A stretch of 64,000 bases of DNA from Phyto melanocephala (lineage: Eukaryota > Arthropoda > Insecta > Diptera > Rhinophoridae): assembly GCA_941918925.1 (NCBI GenBank), contig OW799233.1:4332001-4396000 (forward strand). Reading direction: 5' to 3'. The notes under the pieces were generated by a model, which saw nothing but the letters and a program-made list of their open reading frames with translations, made no database searches and was not told the origin of the DNA. The position numbers were made by a program, and so were the translations under genes. Positions 46,661-57,542 of this stretch are shown here, piece after piece. Numbering within the stretch: the stretch's first letter is position 1; the number at the start of each line of letters is the position of its first letter.

Positions 46661-47875
46661 TCTTTTAATGGGCAGGCCAAAAACAAACACTTCATAAACA
46701 ATTTTCCCACAAAACGTTTAATTTGGATCCCCATCTTATGATTAAAAACCATTAAAAAATTGGCAAAACATTAAAATAATTTTCTATTGCAAAATTTCAT
46801 AACAACATTAATTAAAAAAAATTACCATACATTAATAAACAAAATTTTCAATTTTAGAGTAACGATTTTGAATTGTTACTCTTTGGAAGAAGCCTAACAA
46901 TATATTTATTTTTTGTCTTAAGTTCGGTTGTATTTAAAAATTTTAAAATATAATTAATTTTTTTTCATTAAGTTGCTTTAATAACAAAATCTTGTTGGGT
47001 GAAAAAAGTTTCATTTGTAATTTAATTTTTTTTTCTTAATAATTTCCTGTTTCAACAGCTGCCAAAAACATATTGGACAGTTTTTAACATAATATTTAAA
47101 AATGTCCACCTTTACAGTTACATATACTGAAGATAAATAATACAGAAAAACAACAACTTAACAAAATAATGATGATGAGTGAATATGTTGTTGCTAATGG
47201 TAATGACTTGGGTGGGTTATAAGATTGTGGTTTTTGGTGCTGGTACCGCAATCAAAGAGATTGTTAATATGTTATGGTATATATTCTGCTGTATGAAAAT
47301 GTGTGAGGTGAAAGCAGAAAAAGCGTGTTGATGGCTTTATTGTACACCACAATTATAAACAATTCCTTTTAGCCTGTAACTAAGTTATTCAGTGTCGCAT
47401 ACAATTTAAATGTGATGGTATAGCAAAAACAGTGGGTCGAGTTGCAGTAAAATTTATATTATATTTATTATTTATATAAAAATATTTATAAATTTATTGA
47501 AAAAACGAAATACGCTGAAACAGACCCTTAAAAAAAACTATATGATTTTGTAGCTGTTTAACTAATAAGGAAGCGATTTAATTTAGGTGAAAATCAGGGC
47601 GCTATTTTATGAGTTAATAATGTTTTCTTGCACTGATTCTGAAACACATCATTGATAACAAAATATTTTCAGGGGACTCCCTTCTCACCTAAATTTTACT
47701 AAGGACATTTACATCTAAAATCTGTTATTTTTATTTATTTATAGTAACTTCTACAACAAAACATTTGCCTTAATAAGTAAAAATCTTATGTCGTTATAAT
47801 TGTTATTAATTGACTAAATGCAGGTAAAGTAGTGGTACGTTGTAATTTTCTGTCTTAAGGAAAGGCAAGTTTTCA

Positions 47876-48770
47876 TACCCACCATCAAAAAAATAAAAAA
47901 TGGCGTGGGAGTATACTCATTTTGTCATTACCTTTGTAATATATTAAAAAATTTATTTTTGACTCTAAATTTAACAATGTCTGTCTGTATGTCTGTTAAA
48001 AGCACTACAGAGCTTAAATAGAAAAAGCCAAAAGAAATGTTTAGCATTGAAAATGGTTCGCCTATTGGTTCATTAGGCAGAAAGTTATGCATTGCAATGC
48101 AAGAGTAGGTCATGAAAAAATGTCACTTTATCTTGTTTCTATGTAAATAAAGGTGCTAAATGGATATTAAATTCTATGCATTTACATCGAAGCTAAACTA
48201 TTTAGCAGATCTTACCTTGACACTCCTTCTTTTTCTTAAATATAAGGCACATTTAACAATTTATAAAATTTCGAACCTCATAAAACCGCCAAAAAAAGAT
48301 GTACGGAGAAAAAATTTCATCATGGTGAATATTATTACAAATCAGAAAATCAGTGTGACACTTAAACTTGATCAGCCTTTTCTCGTATAAGAATTTGTCT
48401 TAATTTCATGTTCTGTCCATATGGGAAAAAATATACAAATTTTTGTTTTAAGATCTAAGTTGAATTTAATTGCAGATATTATATTGACACGCCTACTTTA
48501 ACTCCCATCTACCATTTAAAGTATTCTCTAGTATTTTGCATTTTTGTCTTCCTAAAAGTACAGCATTGTTGTATAACAAGTATAAAAATACTTTTGCTCC
48601 CTTTTTAAGACTAAATATAAGCAAATGACAGAAAACAAAATATTTTACAGCGGTTACAGGTTTTAAAAAAATAGCAATTATTTTGGTGTAAAAGTACTAC
48701 ACAAAACTGTTAGTGGTTATGAAAAATTCGACACAGTCGAATACAGCGCCTGTATATGTTTTCATATTTA
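47876..48770 (+). mobile_element. Diverged Helentron-like element
   Basis: Begins with 'cataccca.catca...aaaaatggcgtgggagtatactc'. It contains 'tgtctgtctgtatgtctgtt' (47979-47998) and 'gacacgcctactttaactcccatctacc' (48485-48512). It ends with the hairpin ATTCGAC-ACA-GTCGAAT and 'acagcgcctgtatatgtttt' (48728-48763). The hairpin and tail correspond to the ATTCGGC-ACG-GCCGAAT end of the main family, with compensating stem changes. Confidence 0.5.
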
Positions 48771-50217
48771 AATATTACAACTTTGACCGACTGCCAGTTA
48801 GTCTTTAGTTGCGGAGTTTTTTAAAATATTTTATTATTAAATTCAACTGTCGTTTTGATTTAATTGACCCGAATGTGCTTAACCTGATAACATTTCCTTG
48901 TTTCTTTTATTAAATATTTTCTTTATTGCAGCATTTTTTTTTAGGTTTTTACTTTTTTGCGTTTTTACGTTTGTGTATCTGGGTGAAAGGCTGACTGGCT
49001 TCATTTTGTATTTACTTGTCGTTTTTCATTTGGTTTCATTGTAATTTGTTGTAAATATTCTAACAGCTGTTGCCACACATTAAAGTCTTTTATCAAATTT
49101 TACGTTTATTTTTATTTGTTTTTTTTTTGTCTGACGCACAACCAACCACCTTCTCGAGTTTCACAAAAGTGAAAAAAGTAGAGACTTAATATTTGCGTAT
49201 TCCTCTCGTGTTCCCTGTCGCACTCAATTACTGACATTTTAATTTTTTCAACAAATAATAAAAACAATAAAGAAAAACAAAATAAAATATTTAAATCAAA
49301 TAAAATGGAATGTCGTAAAACGAGCAGCGAGAACATTCACTTTAATCAGATCATATTTTATTAAGAGTTTGCCAAGAAGACAATTACTTTGAACTGAACT
49401 GAAATAGAAACCAAAATACGGAAACCAAACAATCAACCATTCCAAATGTCAGTCATAATTTTATTGAAGCACATATAATTTGGGCAAATATTTAAAAAGG
49501 TTTTGTTTTTTGTTTGCTCATTTAAACACATTAATTTATTAAAGTTGGAAAACCAAATAAAAGTATTTTGTTATACCTAATGTAAATTGTAGGACGTTTT
49601 TTCTACAAACTTTTTACTTTCCGCATCAGCTATGTTACCTTCAATTCACGGCTAATTTTGTTTAAGAGTTTCTTGTATACTTTGAATTTGATTAAATCAT
49701 AAAAAACATGGCAAACCATTGTTAATGTTTAACAATCTCACTTTGGTATGTTTTTATGTTTTTATTTCCCTTTAGTTAAAAACACTGTATGTATATTGCT
49801 ATACGTAATGACATCTTTGTTTATGGCAAAAACATTTTATGTTACTGGGAAATTAACACTGCTGCCGACTTGCTATATTATGTTATTTATTTATTTATAC
49901 AAACATTTCGGATAAAGATCAAATACTACAAAGCAAAGGTGTGGAAATATGAAATTGTTTTTAGCAGTAATATTTTCAAGTACAGTGGAATAACTTTAAA
50001 CCAAATGGGAACTATTAAAATTTTTGTCTGCTAAAAGAGTCAGTTGTAAAAAGGTGAGAATAAACATTAAAATCTATATAAGGGGTGAGATCGAAAATAT
50101 CTTGAAACATGCAAAATTCAATAATTAAGAAACGTTTGATTTGAAATTTTAGCTTTTTTCACTTATATCTTCTAACTCTATTTAAAAATTCCTAACAGAT
50201 ACGCAATACATATGTAT

Positions 50218-51168
50218 GATATTGTAATAAATCATAAGAAACAATTTCAAGTGTAAACCAAACGTTCAATAAAAATGAATCCCTTTTTCCCTTGGTCACG
50301 GCATCACGCGTGATTGTCTGGAGCGATTTCACTAATTCTTTTTTTGTTGTATTTGTTATTATTAGGAAAAGGTTCTTATGTCAGTTTTGTGATTATAAAA
50401 GTGGGCAGTGCCACGCCCATAAGAAATAAGTTATCATTTTTAGCTACTTGCACTATATCGATTTTCCTGAAACTTTGCACACATAACTACATAACTTCAT
50501 GGTTATAAAAGTGGGCAGTGCCACGCCCATAAGAAATAAGTTATCATTTTTAGCTACTTGCACTAGATCTATTTTCCTGAAACTTTGCACACATATTGAG
50601 CTGTCATGACTACAAAGCTTCGTGGTTATAAAAGTGGCCAGTGCCACGCCCATAAAAAATGAGTTATCATTTTTAGCTACTTGCACTATATCGATTTTTC
50701 TCAAACTTTGCACACATATTGAGCTGTCGCGACTACATAACTTCATGGTTATAAAAGTGGGCAGTGCCACGCCCATAAAAAATGAGTTATCATTTTTAGC
50801 TACTTGCACTAGATCGATTTTTCTGAAACTTTGCACACATATTGAACTCTGATGATTATGCAATTTCGTGGTTATAAAAGTGGGCAGTGCCACGCCCATA
50901 AGAAATGAGTTATCATTTTTAGCAACTTGCACTGGACCGATTTTTCTGAAACTTTGCACACATATTGAGCTGTCATGGCTATATAATTTCGTGATTAGAA
51001 AAGTGGGCGGTGCCACGCCCATAAGAAATAAGTTATAATTTTTAGCTTCTTACACTTGCATTAAGAATGCATTTTTATTCATTAAGGGGCGTAGCAACGC
51101 GCGTCGGGCTTGACTAGTATTGTAATAAACCATAACAAAAAATTTCAAGTGTAAATTAGTTCAATACC
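50218..51168. repeat. About 50-bp direct repeat flanking the second Helitron region
   Basis: 'atattgtaataaatcataagaaacaatttcaagtgtaaa...gttcaata' at 50219-50271 and 'gtattgtaataaaccataacaaaaaatttcaagtgtaaa...gttcaata' at 51117-51168 align over about 50 bases with few differences. The repeats bracket roughly 850 bp that include Helitron copy 2. Confidence 0.75.
50393..51117 (+). mobile_element. Helitron copy 2 (5'-truncated), six tandem units
   Basis: On the plus strand six units of about 120 bp each contain 'gtgggcagtgccacgcccat' (50402, 50512, 50635, 50757, 50881, 51003) and 'ctgaaactttgcacacatat'. The right end reads 'attaaggggcgtagcaacgc', then a GC-rich hairpin, and stops at CTAG (51114-51117) followed by T. 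This is the same 3' end as the Helitron at 10586. The TC-start and A/T-rich 5' end of that copy are not found here. Confidence 0.75.
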
Positions 51169-51787
51169 AAATTAAGTTGTAAAATAATATTTCTCTTTAC
51201 TTTGTTGATAGTTTTATTCAAGTCAAAGAAAAATAAATTGTAAAAATTTTGACAAATTCTACGTAAAGGATCAAAGTTTGCATTATTTGTAGTATAATAT
51301 TTAACATATAAAAAATTATAATTTCTAGAACAACGTAAAGGACAATTGAATTTTACTAAAAAAAAGAAGAAATTTTAAAGTGATTTTCCCATTTAATTAT
51401 TTCAAAATAAGCAGTACATTTAACATAAGCCTATGAATTTTAAGAGTTGGAAGTTTTATAAGAGCCAGGCATCCTTGATAAGAGAAAAACTATTCAACTG
51501 TCCTACCCAGACCTCGATGACAGAAAAAATACTTTAATTGAACAGATTTAACAGCGTTTTAATGCAGTGGGTATGTAAACAGCTGCTTAGTTATATATGG
51601 GTCTAAGAGTTACTTGAACTAACGTTTAATGCATCCCAGTAATTCAATTGCTTCATTGACTGTTAACGTAATATTTGTGCGAAATCAAATTTCCTGTGTA
51701 GAAAAACTCTAAAATCATTAAATGATTCAACCAGTTTAAGATTTATGCCATCGAATAACAGCCATTTAATATACCAAGTCTATATAA

Positions 51788-52215
51788 GTGTCCTTCTCCG
51801 AGGAAAGGGACCTAGTATTGTCGAAAAACGGGTTTGGACTTGAGAGTGGATTTTGTTACATTAAAGGGTGTAGTTATTCTGAAATGAAATAAGTTAGATT
51901 TCTGATAAAAATTCATTTACCCCATAAAAACGTTGTTGCGTCGGTCACTGATTGCTGATTAAGAATCAAGTATTGAGATCATAACAAACAGAACAGCAAC
52001 AATAGCAAAGGAATTGTCACACTAAAAGCGAAAAAAATACGTCACCACATAGGCATGACGTCACCAAAGTCGGCTCACAAACATAACTAACCATATCAAA
52101 TCGCATCACCCAACTGAAGTTGTGTTCACAGTGATAATGCGTTATGAAACTTTAAATGCGTTTTTCTCAAAACTTCACTTTCACACACTAGGTCCCTTTT
52201 CTCGGGGAAAGTCAC
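51788..52215. mobile_element. 428-bp MITE with 30-bp TIRs
   Basis: The left TIR 51788-51817 and the reversed right TIR 52186-52215 match at about 25 of 30 positions, with a shared core AAAGGGACCTAGT preceded by CCGAG. No ORF is inside. I could not define a target duplication, so the superfamily is unknown. The interior has several 'gtcac' / 'gtgac' motifs. Confidence 0.65.
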
Positions 52216-52254
52216 ATAGTGCCTTTTGTATCTACTAGGATGATCGACTCGGTT

Positions 52255-53310
52255 TTACAACCGGTGGAAAACCCGGATTTTTCCTATTTATGCTGACCGT
52301 TTTTTCTAAATATTCATTTTTCGAATATCGAATACACTGGTTTTTTTTATCCGAAAAAGACGGTTTTTTATTTTTTTAAGTTTATTTTCATATATCTTTG
52401 TAACCAATCGTACCATAGTATACTTAGTAAGCGAAAAGTTTCCAAAAAATAAAAACTATTAAATATTCTTTCATAATATTGTTAGAAATTTATTTGTTGT
52501 TTTAAAAAACAAATGTAAAATAAGAAAAATATTCGATCTTTAATATTATTTTTTATACAATATAAACCATACGTTGAAAGTTAAAGGTAATTGAAGCATA
52601 AACTTAGCTGATCAATCACTTTTATGTAAAAAGTGTAGTTACAATAAAGAAAAAACAATAATCCCTCCTTCCAGATCCTAATTTTAATTAATGGCATTGA
52701 GTGTCTGTCAACTTAAATTTAAATTTAACCATCGAACAATCTTGTTTATGCCTATATTTGTATGTTTGTGTCTATCAGGGGTATAAGAAAGAATTTTTAA
52801 AATGAAATTTTAAAGATGTTCTCCTTTGCCTTTAAAATGTATTTCAAATTACAGAAATCATTTCAAACAAAATACGTTAGTGCATATTAGGTTAAAAGAT
52901 CTGTTTTAACTTTTAAAACATGTACAGAAGGAGATTTAAAAATTTATAACATCCTTCAAAAAAGTCTTATTTATTTGTGTATTAATTTTTTGTATTTATT
53001 TATTTTACTTGTAAAGAGTACCTGTTGTCCTTAAATTCAACTAATAAAAACCAAATTAGTTAACTGAATTCATGTCAGTTATTGCGTTATTGTGCAGCCA
53101 AACGTATATAAACTGTAAACATTTAATATTTAGATATAATTCTTATTATTATCTTTTTTTACAATATTTTTTAATTTTTTCTTTAAATATTATATTTTAT
53201 ATATTCGAACCGGTTAACCGGTTTTTTCTAAATTTTCAAAATAGCAACCGGTTTTTTTTAATTCTGAATTTCAAACTATTTAAAACCCGGTTTCTTAAAA
53301 AAGACGAATA
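52255..53310. repeat. Region bounded by ACCGG/CCGGT-rich clusters, possible decayed hAT-like element
   Basis: 'aaccggtggaaaacccggattttt' (52259-52282) and 'gacggttttttatttt' lie on the left; 'aaccggttaaccggttttttc', 'caaccggttttttttaa' and 'aaaacccggtttctt' (53208-53300) on the right. The clustered short motifs near both edges look like sub-terminal repeats. I found no clear terminal inverted repeat or target duplication, and nothing recognisable between. Confidence 0.35.
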
Positions 53311-53589
53311 ATCGTTAATAATTGTTGAATAATAATTGTTTAATATTTACTTCTATTAAGTTTTTACTACACCAAGTTGACATACAAATTTTTACGTGAT
53401 CAGCAGTCACTAAAATGTGAGAGTAATTGATTATAGATGGAAGATTATTTATAAAAAGTGTAAATAAAAGTGGTCTTAAATGTTTACCTGGCGGAATACC
53501 CGACGAGATTTAATTGGTAATATACTTTAGACCGGATTAAAATATAATATTTATAGTTCTAAACATTACTTATGAATTCGTACACTTTT

Positions 53590-54400
53590 TTTGGAGACCC
53601 CTCTATTAGAGATTTGATAATTGCTTTATGAGAACAGTATTACCATCTCTTTTTCAAATCATCCATATTGTGAGACACCACAAGAGCTCAATATTTTTCC
53701 ACTGTTATTAGCTCCAGGAAATTTGGAAAATTGGATTGAATTGAATGTTATTATTTTGGCACCACTCCAGTGCTTTCTTACCATTGTGACATAATGCCAA
53801 ATCAGCTCAAAAATATGTGAATATATTGTGCTCTCTTATGAAGGGAAAAAGTCTTTTTTGTAATCATCTTTTTATGTATATTTCGGTATGTATAGAACTC
53901 ACTGTACCAAATGAGTTGCTTCTTTTGCCTTCACTGCGTAAAGCTTGCCACACCCAAAATATATTTACTGAAATTTTGTCTGCATTTTGGTCCTTAACTT
54001 ATCTTCAAGATTTCCCTTAACATTAGGAACATACAAATTTTGACCTGGAAGCTGAGAAAAATCTGCCAGTATGTACATACGTTTCGTCGTCCATTATACA
54101 ACATGAGTATTTTGGAATGAAATTTGATTTTGATTTCCGCGACCCATTTTAGGCTGCGAAATTTTTTGCAAGATTCCTGCCTGGATCTTTTAAGACTTTA
54201 GTTGTTTTCAAGCCTAGTTTGCTTAAATTTTTTGCACCAAATAGTGAGAGCTCTGAAACAATCGGGATGATTTGGGAAATCTTTTCAAAATGCTTTAAAT
54301 AATTTTTTCAAGTCCTCTGTCAATGATAAAATGTTCCTGCTACTGTTAAATAATATTAGAAACATCAGGACCAATTGGTTTTTTTTTTGAAAATTTTAAA
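53590..54400 (-). pseudogene. Mariner-type transposase remnant (MDDETY/WPDLA group)
   Basis: On the minus strand MDDETYV (about 54095, first catalytic Asp) is followed by a decayed LPGQ..YVPN near 54030. FGTVSSIYTEIYIKRLQKRL then matches the GTINxxIYIKxxLQKRL block (about 53920-53860), with FIREHNIF (about 53845-53820). ADLALCHNGKKALEWCQNNN (about 53795-53740) matches WPDLAxCHYxKKVLEW and holds the second Asp. Degenerate N-terminal sequence extends to about 54400. Stops and frame changes are present. It is the same group as 12680-13940 and 29980-30840, giving three independent copies in 64 kb. Terminal repeats were not resolved. Confidence 0.6.
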
Positions 54401-55106
54401 TAAACTTAACATGTTGTTGTTTTATGACACTCATTTTGATCAAACTCACAACAATTCAATATGATTGTCGTTGAAAATAATAACTGACATATTTCTTAAA
54501 GATAACTAAATCAATATGTTATACAAGTTTCCCGAAGAAAGTTAGGTGGCAAAACGTGTGTTAAGATTTGTTTGATCTCCTCTTTATATACATATGTATG
54601 TGTGTAGATATATAAGTTAAACTTGAGAATTACTCAACCGATTTACAAATCAGTAAATGCGTTTAACTGATGGTTAAAAGCATCGACTAATTTCTATGGT
54701 GTATTTTTTGCACATAAAATCTAATACAAATACATAAACGTTTATTATTGTATTGTCCAGTAACGCGATCAGCGTTATTCTAATCATAAAAAAAATTATT
54801 AATTAAACTAATTTTGCAGAGTAAGAGCTGAGGCGTATTTGTTTTCCTTTAAAGTTGCACAACCCACTGGTCTATCTCCAAGTAAATATAATGCAAAAAT
54901 TTTGTTGTGGTGCAAGTAAAACGGACCAGGTTCTGCCAGCTCACGTTAAATAATAAATAATTTCAAAACTAAAACTAAGATTTTGCAGGGAATTAAAAAA
55001 AAAATATTTTATTTTTTAAACAGTTTTTATAAGGAGTTTTGCACTTAAATAAAATAACAGCTTTATAGTATGCTTCCATGACTACTTTAACAATTACAGC
55101 AATTTT

Positions 55107-55904
55107 TATACCCTTCACACAGTGAAAAAGGGTATATATTGGTTTGTCATTCCGTGTAAAATTTCTACAATTTTCATTTCCGACCCCATAAAGTATATAT
55201 TTTCTGAAAGCTTATGAATAGGGGAGTCGATTAAGCCCTGTCAGTCTGACCGTCTGTCCGTGTGTATGTTGAAATCAACTTTTTGAAATCCCCCGGACAT
55301 CGCTTGGACCCGGGCGAGGTATTAAAATATCAAAAATAGGAGTAGATCGGTATTGAAAATCAGAAACATCGGTACATAAACAACTGAGATATGAGCAAAA
55401 ACCCACGACCACCTCGATTTTTTTTCCACAAATACAACATTACAACAACAACATACATACATACAAACGTGTATACTGATTAGAGAAAACGTGGCATCGA
55501 ATCCCAGCTGAGCCAAACATTTTTTTTTATTTTTTTTATATTTTTTTAAAAAATTTTTTTTTTATTATTTTTTTATTTTTTGTTTAATATATTATTTATA
55601 TTTTTAATATTTTTTTTAATTTTTTTTTATAATTTTTTTTTTTATTTTTTTTGTTTTATATTTATTATATATATTTTAATTTTTTTTTACAATTTTTTTT
55701 TATATATTTTTTTTTATCATACATACGTAAATATATAAATAATTTTACAATGGGATGTTTTTATATATGTATGTATGTTTTTTATATGTATGTACGTATT
55801 TCATATGGGATGAATGGTGATACAAGCAATTGTTATTGCATGACTACACGTTGTGAAGGGTATATAAGATTCGGCACGGCCGAATATAGCGCTCTTACTT
55901 GTTT
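55107..55904 (+). mobile_element. Helentron/DINE-like non-autonomous element, copy C
   Basis: Starts TATACCCTTCACACAG and ends GTGAAGGGTATATAAG, hairpin ATTCGGC-ACG-GCCGAAT, CTCTTACTTGTTT. The internal landmarks occur in the same order as copy B ('gaccgtctgtccgtgtg', 'gagatatgagcaaaaaccca', 'ggcatcgaatcccagctgagcc', T-rich tract). The high similarity to copies A and B suggests recent spread. T residues flank both ends. Confidence 0.7.
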
Positions 55905-56913
55905 TGTATTATTTTTGTTATGTCTAGAAGAAAAAATTGGGTTATGATTTTTTTAATTTATTCAAGTTATTAAATAAATAATTGCGTGAATACAAAATTG
56001 TTTTTTTTTGAAGTATTGCTTTGCATGTTGCATTGCTGTACATAGAGTTGTCAGATTTGTTTTGACCTTTTTCGCTAAATTTAATGTGAAAAATCCCCAA
56101 AATCGCCATAGCTTGTTTTTCTTATTTTTCGACAAAGAAATATATATTTTCGTAATTTTTAAAAATAAAAAAATAATAAATAAATCCTAAAAATAAATTT
56201 TGTCCGTGTCGCAAAATTTTACCAAAAATTAAAAAAATATTTAAAACAAAGTAAAAATGAGTAGTGAGCACAAAAAGGTACAATGTTTGATTTAAAATAG
56301 TTTATAGTAGTCAACTTAATTAAGCAAAAAAGGATTTTTTTGGTTGGTATTTAACTAATATTGGATATCCATATTGTTGTTCACAGGAAGAATGGCCCTT
56401 AGTCGTATTTTTTTTTAACAAAATTGAGTTTTTCACTGATACCAGTACATTTTAACAAATACGCCTCTATGCAGGCAATTAAACAAAAGAAGTTACATTA
56501 TGATAATTTAGTTTCAACTACGTTTTTAGCTTCTCCCTTAAAGTTACTACATATTATTTGTGTTTTCATCGATATGTATAAATGTATTTAGTTGCAATTG
56601 TATTAGATATTGTGTTCAACATTAATGAATGCTTAATTATAAAATAATTAAAGACGATAAATTAAACAACTTCTAAACGAGCTACCAGTGTGTTCGCAAA
56701 ATGCCACAATTTTTATAAATAAAAATAACCGAATAATATTTTTTTTCGTATTGAATTTAGTGACTATCAAAACAAATGCATGGCTCATGAGAAATAGCCA
56801 TGTCGCCAAATCAAAAAGTAGGACGCCAAGTAAGTTTTAATATCACCAGATCTGACAACCCTGGCTGCAACTTAATTTTCGAAAAAGCTAGCAAGAGAGT
56901 AAAATGTACTCAC

Positions 56914-57542
56914 CTATTTTGTTTGGTGGGCGGTGTGGCATATGGAACACCCAAAAACACTTCCACCGAACGTAAAAACCGATAATTGTCCAGTGGCAGT
57001 ATTAGACCATGCAGGCGACCGTAGCGTGTTTGAACAATACGATGACCGAGACGTAGATTTTTATAAATATCCGATTTGGCAGTTTGACTATTAGAAGCGG
57101 GTGATGATTGAATGACGAGACAGAACAATATTAGAGTTGTAGTGAGAGTATAACAATGGCGCCGACGACGCCATCTCCACCACATTTGCTTGAAGCTATG
57201 GCGGCAACTTGTTGTTTTTAATGCCGTTAGTATTGTTGTCGTTGTTGTTGGTATTGCTAAAGAAGTTAGTTTAGCTAATGTTGGTATTCTAGTGGATAGT
57301 AGTTCTGTTGCTGCTGTTGTTAGAGTACTAGCTAATGCTACATTTGTTGGTGTAGTTGTTGCTGTGGCATTTGCTGTCGACGACAGTGATTTTTCGCATA
57401 TTTTAAATGAATTTATTTTTTTTGTTTTGTGTGTTTTACAGTCTTTAGTTGTGGTTGTGTATAGTTTTTGTCGGCCTTTTTTTGTTGTTGTTGTTGTTGT
57501 CGTTGCTGCCGTTGTCAAGCAATTGCAATTTGTCAGCCGCAT
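56914..57542 (-). CDS. Nlg: Neuroligin exon 1: signal peptide and start of extracellular domain (residues 1-210)
   Basis: ATG 57542-57540 opens 629 nt ending at a GTGAGT donor after 56914, in phase with exon 2. The first 119 residues are a Thr/Ala-rich, Lys-spiced low-complexity region partly encoded by ACA repeats. A second ATG at 57185-57183 (residue 120) starts MWWRWRRRR followed by TLTTTLILFCLVIQSSPASN, a typical signal peptide, so translation may really begin there. After it come IVQTRYGRLHG and FLGVPYATPP, the opening strands of the cholinesterase-like domain. Neuroligins are single-pass postsynaptic adhesion proteins. The block identities make the family certain. I cannot decide the paralogue from memory; an Nlg2-type fly neuroligin is my best guess. 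Confidence 0.9.

Larger units (their letters stand above)
43616..56913 (-). other. Neuroligin intron 1 (about 13.3 kb)
   Basis: GTGAGT donor after 56914, 'tttgcag' acceptor before 43615. It contains a mariner remnant just upstream of exon 2 (43875-44360), several Helentron-like copies, a GC-richer unknown block (45790-46660), Helitron copy 2 (50393-51117), a MITE (51788-52215), an ACCGG-repeat region (52255-53310) and a mariner-type remnant (53590-54400). I see nothing I can name in 44370-45090, 46670-47870, 48780-50210, 54490-55100 and 55910-56900. Confidence 0.8.

Noticed and set aside
50453..51022. 189-codon ORF with repeated MGVALPTFITTKL-type segments (minus strand)
   Set aside because: It is the translation of the 120-bp Helitron tandem units, whose length is divisible by three in places; the repeats explain the open frame.
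55651..55947. 98-codon ORF at the right end of Helentron-like copy C
   Set aside because: Contains only T-rich tract and the conserved non-coding 3' end of the element; the same frame appears in copy D without selection for coding.
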